Positions 5,204-10,047 of a stretch of DNA of 10,047 bases are shown here, in pieces. The stretch lies in contig JAIYCA010000171.1 of assembly GCA_027488265.1 (NCBI GenBank), positions 1-10,047 on the forward strand. The letters are read 5' to 3'. How positions within the stretch are numbered: position 1 is the stretch's first letter; every line of letters starts with the position of its first letter. Source of the stretch: Planctomycetaceae bacterium (GTDB lineage Bacteria; Planctomycetota; Phycisphaerae; Phycisphaerales; SM1A02). A program made the translations under genes and the position numbers. The notes beneath the pieces were generated by a model. That model worked only from the letters and a program-made list of their open reading frames with translations. It was not told the origin of the DNA and did no database searches.

Positions 5204-7417
5204 TCATCCACCGCCGTCGCCGGGTTTCTTCTCGAGGTAATCGCCGAGATTGAGACCCGTGCTCGTCTCCTGCATCTCAACGTCGATACGGACGCGCGAT
5301 GGATCAGGAAGAAGCATGTACTTCGCACGCACGCCGGAAAGTGCTTCGGCGAGCGCGTCCATCGTGCGTCGCGTGCGATAGAGCTCGGAGTCGGCGTTCC
5401 ACGCAGGCGCTTGGCCTGTGACTTCCGCGGCGATCGCTTGCGCGTCCATGAGCAGGTTCCATCGAAGCGCGCGCGCGTTCGAAATGACGCTCGCCGATTG
5501 GGCACGCGAATCAAGCACAATCTGCTCAAGGCGCGCACGCAGTGCATCGGCCTTTTGCCGCGCGTCGGCAGAGCCAGCCTTCGCCTCGTTCTCAAGTTTC
5601 GTGAGTTCGGCGATGCCCTTCCAGACTTCGTCCGCAAGTGCGACGTCGCCAACAAGCATGCTCATCGTGGTGTTGACAGCACTCTGCGCGTCTTCCACTT
5701 GGCGACGACCGTTCTGTCGCGCGATCGAGAGCTCCTCGAACTTGCCACCTTCGGTTCCCGGCGGGCGAAGGCGCGGAATCGAAAGTCCAACGACTTCAAC
5801 GCCCGTTTCGGCGGCGTCGAACGCACCTTGAATGGCTTTCACGAGCGTATCGACGAGCGGCGCATCAGGCGGCGGCGAAAGCACCGTGTCGAGCGTGCGA
5901 CTGCTCATCGTGCGCGTGACTTCGCGCAACGCCATCGCCTTGAGCGCGCGTTCACGCATATCCATCGCCGAGCGTCGGCTCTTCACGTCGTTTGAGAACG
6001 CGATGTACTTGTCGAGTTCGCGATCGCGCACGCGGTACTGGAGCACGATGTCGGCTTCGACCACGGCGAATTGCTCGGTTGCCGTTGTGCGATCGGCGGT
6101 GGTCGCCGCGGGCAGCACACCAAACGCCGTCGCCGTCGTGGTGGACGGAGCGGTGGTTGGAACCACACCCGCAACTACACCCGGCTGCGTCGGCGCGGCC
6201 GTTGGTTCCGCGACGCCGAGGCCCACGAGGAAGACATTCGTCGACTGCGTGAGTTGCATCGTGTCGTCGCCCCATGTGATGACGTCACCACTGGAGAATG
6301 GACGCACGGTGCCGAGCGGCAAATCTCGCACGAGATTGACGTCTTCGACGATCGCCGTATCAATCGGCCATGGCAGCTTCGCCATCGCGCCGCCTTGATA
6401 GACCTCACCAACGCGCGCACCAAATCGCAGACGCATGCCCTGCTCTTGTGGCTGCACGACCACGAGAGTCGTCAGCGCAAGCACCACAACGAGACCAACC
6501 GCAAGCAATCGCGCGAAGTTACGCAAGAGCAGTTGGTAGCCCCACGAGCTCGTGATGTCGAAGCCGAACTGATAGTTCACCGCTTCGTTGATCGAGCGCA
6601 CGATCGAATCCGGCGCGGCGAGCAAGCTCAACACGCGCGAATCAAACGCGGGCCGCGGCGTTTCGCCCATGCGACGCGGGCGATAGAGATTGAGGATGAA
6701 GTTGAGGAGTGTCTCCGCCGCGACCGCGAACATAAAGATCGCGATCCCTTGCGCGATGCCGCGCATGACGGTGTCCGATTGACCTTCCTCTTTGAGGAGC
6801 TCAACAACGGTGCCGATTCCGACCGCCAATGCGACGAGCGCGTTTCCAACCATCACCGCAGCGCCGCCGCGGAGATTGGCCCACGCGCTTTGCACGGCCA
6901 TACCCGCAACAAATCGCGAGAAGATGAACGCAAGCAGTGCCGTGCCGAAGGTCACCGCCAGTTGCCAACCGAGCGCGGCGCCCGTGCCGAAGGTTCCCCA
7001 ATCGGCGTTCGGATCGCCTTCCTTCTCAAACCACCAAAGCACCGACCAACCGATCGTCACGAGCAGGATCGCGTAGGCAAGGCTCAGCGCGGGCATCAGC
7101 ACCGAGTGCATGAGGCCAAGTCGCTTGCGCGCAACGCGTGCTTCGTCGGTGTTGAAGATGCGACCTTCGGCGTCGACGCGAGTGCCCGCGTCGAGTTCGA
7201 GGCTCTCCAGCCGCTCAAGGCGGTGCTGGTAGAAAATCATCGTGAGCCCAAGCCACGGGATCGCTCCGCAGAAGGCCCATGCGGATGCAACCACGAGCGT
7301 GGAGTCGCCAGTGGTCTTGCCGAAGATCAGGAGCAGAAGTGCAATCGCGACTTGAGCGAGAAGCCCGCTGGCGGCGACGCCCGTTGCCCGCTGGTACGCG
7401 TGGTGATCGATGCGCAT
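5204..7417 (-). CDS. Large HflK-like SPFH protein with fused polytopic N-terminal membrane domain
   Basis: First gene of the leftward train, 737 residues, against about 420 for E. coli HflK. Residues 1-245 hold six predicted membrane helices, at about 11-32, 40-62, 104-128, 146-170, 185-207 and 219-241, with a polar loop at 64-103. A linker (250-300) contains an HflK-like E-A-V-N-Y-Q-F-G-F stretch at 278-286. A seventh helix at about 302-322 leads straight into a band-7 domain (V-V-Q-P-Q-E-Q-G-M-R-L-R-F-G at 320-333, L-P-W-P at 348-351, D-I-V-L-Q-Y-R-V at 456-463). The domain is interrupted at about 402-447 by an Ala/Pro/Thr-rich insert. A charged helical region follows (560-700), then a Gly-rich tail. 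The SPFH part would scaffold with the two downstream SPFH proteins; the function of the membrane domain is not known. ATG at 7417 lacks a clear Shine-Dalgarno. Confident on domain content, less on the exact start. Confidence 0.9.
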   Translation of the reverse strand: MRIDHHAYQRATGVAASGLLAQVAIALLLLIFGKTTGDSTLVVASAWAFCGAIPWLGLTMIFYQHRLERLESLELDAGTRVDAEGRIFNTDEARVARKRLGLMHSVLMPALSLAYAILLVTIGWSVLWWFEKEGDPNADWGTFGTGAALGWQLAVTFGTALLAFIFSRFVAGMAVQSAWANLRGGAAVMVGNALVALAVGIGTVVELLKEEGQSDTVMRGIAQGIAIFMFAVAAETLLNFILNLYRPRRMGETPRPAFDSRVLSLLAAPDSIVRSINEAVNYQFGFDITSSWGYQLLLRNFARLLAVGLVVVLALTTLVVVQPQEQGMRLRFGARVGEVYQGGAMAKLPWPIDTAIVEDVNLVRDLPLGTVRPFSSGDVITWGDDTMQLTQSTNVFLVGLGVAEPTAAPTQPGVVAGVVPTTAPSTTTATAFGVLPAATTADRTTATEQFAVVEADIVLQYRVRDRELDKYIAFSNDVKSRRSAMDMRERALKAMALREVTRTMSSRTLDTVLSPPPDAPLVDTLVKAIQGAFDAAETGVEVVGLSIPRLRPPGTEGGKFEELSIARQNGRRQVEDAQSAVNTTMSMLVGDVALADEVWKGIAELTKLENEAKAGSADARQKADALRARLEQIVLDSRAQSASVISNARALRWNLLMDAQAIAAEVTGQAPAWNADSELYRTRRTMDALAEALSGVRAKYMLLPDPSRVRIDVEMQETSTGLNLGDYLEKKPGDGGG

Positions 7418-7452
7418 CGTTGGTCTGTGGGATACAAGAGGATCTCAGCGCC

Positions 7453-7473
7453 AACCCAGACCGCTGCTGGGTT
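7453..7473 (-). promoter_or_regulatory. Small hairpin in the putative 5' leader of the large HflK-like gene
   Basis: AACCCAG at 7453-7459 and CTGGGTT at 7467-7473 form a perfect 7-bp inverted repeat with a 7-nt loop, 36 nt upstream of the ATG at 7417. It could be a leader structure or an operator. No T-run follows on the minus strand within a few bases, so a terminator is unlikely. Confidence 0.3.
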
Positions 7474-7645
7474 TGCCGAGTGGCGAGATGAACCCGTCGG
7501 TCGAGGTGGAAGTCGAGGCGATGCTCGAAGTCGGAGCCGCGACGGAGACGGGGCGGTACTGTAAGGTACGCATTCAATCCGCGCTTGTGTTCGCTCGTTG
7601 CTAACGGGCGACCATCGGTTCGGACACTTTACTTGCGCGGCCGCT

Positions 7646-7685
7646 TTTCCAACGCGAACCCGGCCGCTTCGACGCGCGTTGGAAA
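7646..7685. promoter_or_regulatory. Perfect 11-bp inverted repeat, candidate operator or leader hairpin
   Basis: TTTCCAACGCG at 7646-7656 and CGCGTTGGAAA at 7675-7685, separated by 18 nt, lie 88 nt upstream of the rightward permease start. The dyad is too perfect to expect often by chance, but no protein or RNA role can be assigned from sequence. Confidence 0.4.
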
Positions 7686-7773
7686 CCTGCCATGCCGGCC
7701 TTTCTGCGCGATTCGACTTCCGCGGTTCCGAATCCCTGTTCAGCGAATCCCTTCGTAAGCCTGACGAGAAGCC

Positions 7774-8811
7774 ATGTCCATCCTTGAGCAGCTCCTCGCG
7801 ATCCTCCGAAACACCTTCCTTGAGTCGATTCGGCAGCCGGTCGTCCTCGTGGTTTGCGTCGCCGCGACGATTTTCGTCGTGCTCTCAAACCCGTTCAGTG
7901 CGTGGACCATGCAAGAAGACCAGCGCATGTTCCTCGACATCGGCCTGTCGACCGTTTTTCTCGCGACCGCAGTGCTCGCGTCGTTCCTCGCAACCAACGT
8001 CCTTGCCCGCGAAATCGAAAATCGCACCGTCCTCACCGTGGTGTCAAAGCCGGTGCCCCGCCCCGTCTTCATCCTCGGAAAGTTTCTCGGTGTCTCAGCG
8101 TCGATGCTCGTCGCGCTGCTCTATCTCGGTCTTGTCTTCTCGCTCGTCGAAGTGCACGGCACGCTGCAAACGGCACGCGATCCCTTCCATCTCCCCGTCA
8201 TCCTGTTTGGGTTGGGCGCAATGGTCGCCGCGGTCGCGGTTGGTGCGTGGATGAACTTCTTCTACGGACGCAGTTTCGCGGCGTGGACACTCACACTCTC
8301 AGTTCCGTTTCTCGGGCTCGCCTACCTGCTTTCGCTCTTCTTCAACGCTGAGTTCAAGTCGGTGCCGCTGGGGCTGCAGTTCGAGCCGGAAGTGTGGAAG
8401 GCGCTGTTTCTCATTGCCCTCGCCACACTTGTGCTGAACGCGATCGCGATTGCCGCGAGCACACGGCTCGGACAGGTCCTCACCCTGACGATCGTGGTTG
8501 GAATGTTTGTCCTCGGACTGCTCTCCGACTGGATGTTCGGTCGCCCACTCGCTGAAACGAGGGCGGCGATGACAGAGATCACAGCCGCCGGCGGGAGCAT
8601 TTCTATCGCTCTCTACGCTGAGTGGGCGTTTCTCTCACTCTGCCGCGCGGCGGTGCCGAATTTCCAATTGTTCTGGCTCGCCGATGCGCTGACCCAGAAA
8701 CGAGCGATTCCAGCGGATTACTTTGGCTATGCGATCCCGTACACGATCGCGCTCGTGACAGGTCTCCTCGCCATCGCGACCGCGCTCTTCCAGCGCCGCG
8801 AAGTTGGATGA
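7774..8811 (+). CDS. ABC-2 type transporter permease, apparently without an adjacent ATPase
   Basis: Complete 345-residue integral membrane protein, presumably the membrane half of an exporter. Helices are predicted at about 22-38, 54-78, 102-124, 144-162, 168-190, 208-230, 236-252 and 318-338. Residues 80-106 carry the block seen in such permeases (A-R-E-I-E-N-R, then V-S-K-P-V-P-R-P-V-F and L-G-K-F-L-G). The same block appears at 292-318 of the permease at the left edge, so the two are paralogues or related in family. The ATG is preceded by a GAGAAG stretch about 5 nt upstream. It is the only rightward gene in the window, and no ATPase sits beside it on this strand. It may use the ATPase of the divergent cluster (1115-2428) or one encoded elsewhere. 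A perfect inverted repeat 17 nt after the stop probably ends the transcript. Function is known only at family level. Confidence 0.85.
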   Translation: MSILEQLLAILRNTFLESIRQPVVLVVCVAATIFVVLSNPFSAWTMQEDQRMFLDIGLSTVFLATAVLASFLATNVLAREIENRTVLTVVSKPVPRPVFILGKFLGVSASMLVALLYLGLVFSLVEVHGTLQTARDPFHLPVILFGLGAMVAAVAVGAWMNFFYGRSFAAWTLTLSVPFLGLAYLLSLFFNAEFKSVPLGLQFEPEVWKALFLIALATLVLNAIAIAASTRLGQVLTLTIVVGMFVLGLLSDWMFGRPLAETRAAMTEITAAGGSISIALYAEWAFLSLCRAAVPNFQLFWLADALTQKRAIPADYFGYAIPYTIALVTGLLAIATALFQRREVG

Positions 8812-8827
8812 CCTTCAACGTGTTGTG

Positions 8828-8859
8828 ACGCTGCGTGTTGCGGCGAAACCACGCAGCGT
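8828..8859. terminator. Inverted repeat between convergent genes, probable bidirectional terminator
   Basis: ACGCTGCGTG (8828-8837) and CACGCAGCGT (8850-8859) form a perfect 10-bp stem with a 12-nt loop. It lies between the permease stop at 8811 and the convergent gene ending at 8918. There is no T-run on either side, so it is not a textbook intrinsic terminator; position and stem quality are the support. Confidence 0.5.
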
Positions 8860-8917
8860 GGGACGTGCGATGCGCTCGTTGCGGTGAGCCTCACGTAGGT
8901 CACGCGTGTTTCGCAAC

Positions 8918-9613
8918 TCAGCCCGTCGTCGTCGGTTGTTTCCATGACGCGACTTCTTCGCGCACGTGACGCCGCGTCAATACGATCGCCATCACGAACG
9001 GCCACGTCGCCGTCGCAATCGAAACGATGGCCATATTGCGAATGCCATCCGACTGCGCCTTTGCTTCATCGGGGAGCGGTGGAAGGTCGTCCTCCTTCAC
9101 ACCCTTCTTGCGCATTTCATCGCGCATCTCGGCTGCGAGCGTCACGCCCCATTCGACCTGCGGCTTAATCGTGATGACCGCGGTGACCAAGCCCGCAACC
9201 ACGAGGAAGAGACGCGCCACCGCCCAAAACATCACGAGTTTCGCACCGAGCGGCTTGCGCAACAGAAGCATCGCGCTGCCCGCGACGAGCACAATGCCGA
9301 GTGGAATGGTGAGTGCGATCTGCGCCGTGGTGACCGTCTTGATGATGTCAGGTGGCGGCGTGAGCACCATTCCCGCGCTTGACATGATGGCATCCCAAAA
9401 CACGATCTGCAGCGCGAACAACCCTTGGAAGCACATCCCGAAGACACCGATCGCCAGCGAAATGATTGGGAAGACGACGCGCCAACGACTGCGACGTTCG
9501 CGCAGATCATCCGCGCGCGCTGTCTCGGCGTAGGGAGCGAATGGATCACTTGTCGCAGCTGATTGCGGCGTCGATGGGTTTGCGGATTTCGGTTCAGAGG
9601 AGCCGTCGTTCAT
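8918..9613 (-). CDS. Four-helix membrane protein of unknown function
   Basis: 231 residues from the ATG at 9613. I do not recognise the family. A polar, Ser/Pro/Ala-rich N-terminus (1-45) contains D-P-F-A-P-Y and a basic R-E-R-R-S-R-W-R stretch just before the first helix, which suggests a cytoplasmic N-terminus. Predicted helices lie at about 48-71, 99-118, 126-147 and 193-213. A charged loop at about 150-190 (E-M-R-D-E-M-R-K-K, then D-D-L-P-P-L-P) separates helices three and four. The frame is open back to a TTG at 9664, but that codon falls in the T-rich tail of an intrinsic terminator, so the ATG is preferred. No Shine-Dalgarno is visible. The gap between terminator and ATG is only about 50 nt, so the mRNA leader is very short or absent. 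It converges on the rightward permease and is not in the SPFH train. Confidence 0.75.
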   Translation of the reverse strand: MNDGSSEPKSANPSTPQSAATSDPFAPYAETARADDLRERRSRWRVVFPIISLAIGVFGMCFQGLFALQIVFWDAIMSSAGMVLTPPPDIIKTVTTAQIALTIPLGIVLVAGSAMLLLRKPLGAKLVMFWAVARLFLVVAGLVTAVITIKPQVEWGVTLAAEMRDEMRKKGVKEDDLPPLPDEAKAQSDGIRNMAIVSIATATWPFVMAIVLTRRHVREEVASWKQPTTTG

Positions 9614-9662
9614 GCGCGGAGAATCGCAGGATCGTTGGGAATCGCAAGTCGGAGCACACCTC

Positions 9663-9693
9663 AAAGAAACCGACCCCGCGTGGGCGGGGTCGG
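9663..9693 (-). terminator. Intrinsic (rho-independent) terminator, minus strand
   Basis: CCGACCCCGC at 9670-9679 and GCGGGGTCGG at 9684-9693 make a perfect 10-bp GC-rich stem with a 4-nt loop. On the minus strand it is followed directly by TTTCTTT (9669-9663). It would stop leftward transcription from the gene ending at 9770 and insulates the membrane-protein gene that starts at 9613. Confidence 0.85.
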
Positions 9694-9740
9694 CGTGGAT
9701 TCTTGGCGAGATGTTCGGTCACGACCGCGGCGTTGTCGGC

Positions 9741-9770
9741 AATCGCGCAGGCGGATGACCTCGCGCGATT
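9741..9770. repeat. Hairpin at the stop codon of the right-edge gene
   Basis: AATCGCGC at 9741-9748 and GCGCGATT at 9763-9770 are perfect inverted repeats. AGG/CCT (9749-9751 and 9759-9761) extends the stem past one bulged base. Its right arm touches the stop codon at 9770-9772. No T-run follows, so it may be an mRNA 3'-end stabiliser placed before the real terminator at 9663-9693. Confidence 0.5.
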
Positions 9771-10047
9771 CAGTTGCGGCGATCTTTCGCCTGCTTGATC
9801 TGACGGCTGAGGTCTTCAATGATCCCGTCCCACTGCTCAGGGCTGCCGGCGGCGGGCTGGTCGTAGGTCATGATCGGGAAGCACTTGTCGAACCACTTAC
9901 GAATCTCTTTCGCGGCGCGGAGGCGCGCGTTCAATTGCTCAAGTTGGGTGAGACCAGGCGGATTCTGCATGTCGCGCAGAAGCTTGATCTTCGCTTCCTT
10001 GCACTGCTTCATCGTCGCTTGCCAATCGTTGTGGATCTTGTAACCAG
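9770..10047 (-). CDS. Unrecognised charged protein, C-terminal fragment (5' end off window)
   Basis: The frame is open from the right edge to the stop at 9770-9772 and gives 91 residues of C-terminus. An internal ATG at 10012 is in frame, but the residues before it (G-Y-K-I-H-N-D-W-Q-A-T) read as normal protein, so the true start is most likely outside the window. It is rich in Lys, Arg, Glu and Gln and looks mostly helical: a first amphipathic helix, then N-P-P-G-L-T-Q-L-E-Q-L-N, a second helix ending near W-F-D-K-C-F-P, a Pro/Gly-containing turn, and a final basic helix. No membrane segment, catalytic motif or known domain is apparent. It has two cysteines in the visible part, not in a metal-binding arrangement. 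It is followed by a hairpin and an intrinsic terminator, so it is the last gene of a transcript from the right. Confidence 0.6.
   Translation of the reverse strand, partial: GYKIHNDWQATMKQCKEAKIKLLRDMQNPPGLTQLEQLNARLRAAKEIRKWFDKCFPIMTYDQPAAGSPEQWDGIIEDLSRQIKQAKDRRN

Larger units (their letters stand above)
7418..7773. other. Divergent intergenic region
   Basis: 356 bp between the leftward SPFH/ABC train and the rightward permease; it must contain the promoters for both. I see no convincing -35/-10 pair and no credible gene. It holds a short hairpin near the SPFH start, a perfect 11-bp inverted repeat (7646-7685), a 9-bp direct repeat CGGCCGCTT at 7638-7646 and 7661-7669, and loosely repeated GTCGAGG/GAAGTCG words at about 7499-7545. 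Confidence 0.6.

Noticed and set aside
6071..7564. Long plus-strand open frame of 497 codons opposite the large HflK-like gene
   Set aside because: Arg/His-rich composition shadow of the real minus-strand gene, with no domain or ribosome binding site support.
9614..9664. TTG start at 9664 for the four-helix membrane protein
   Set aside because: It lies in the T-rich tail of the intrinsic terminator and adds an odd Cys/Arg/Ser stretch; the ATG at 9613 is more reasonable.

Overview
The window is chromosomal-type bacterial DNA, fairly GC-rich and densely coding. Long antisense open frames are common and are composition shadows. The content is a tandem set of three SPFH/band-7 proteins (one with a multi-pass membrane domain fused in front), followed by ABC-2 exporter genes, with weak or absent Shine-Dalgarno sequences in front of some genes. 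This would fit a planctomycete-like Gram-negative bacterium. No rRNA or other taxonomic marker is present, so that is an inference only. I saw no tRNA, rRNA, CRISPR array or insertion sequence.

Layout. Almost everything left of 7417 is one leftward (minus-strand) gene train, in order of transcription: a 737-residue HflK-like protein with six predicted N-terminal membrane helices (7417-5204); an HflC-like protein (5071-4040); a second HflK-like protein (4043-2592, 4-nt overlap with the previous gene); an ABC-2 type ATPase (2428-1115); and its permease (from GTG at 1118, 4-nt overlap, running off the left edge). Two gaps inside the train are not ordinary spacer. The gap before the HflC-like gene carries a 9-bp tandem repeat. 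The gap before the ATPase carries a degenerate 15-bp tandem repeat of about eight units.

To the right, a 356-bp divergent region (7418-7773) separates the train from a rightward, apparently orphan ABC-2 permease (7774-8811). It shares a diagnostic block with the permease at the left edge. A 10-bp perfect inverted repeat (8828-8859) lies between this gene and a convergent minus-strand four-helix membrane protein (9613-8918). Further right are a good intrinsic terminator on the minus strand (9663-9693), a second hairpin (9741-9770), and the 3' end of an unrecognised charged, probably helical protein that enters from the right edge.

How the genes may work together. HflK/HflC-type SPFH proteins form large membrane-anchored cages or microdomains, classically around the FtsH protease. 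No FtsH is visible here. Instead the three SPFH genes are followed, same strand and closely spaced, by an ABC-2 exporter pair. The most interesting reading is a membrane-organising SPFH scaffold genetically coupled to an ABC exporter, with a second permease available from the divergent gene. The co-orientation and overlaps are seen in the sequence; the functional coupling is inference.
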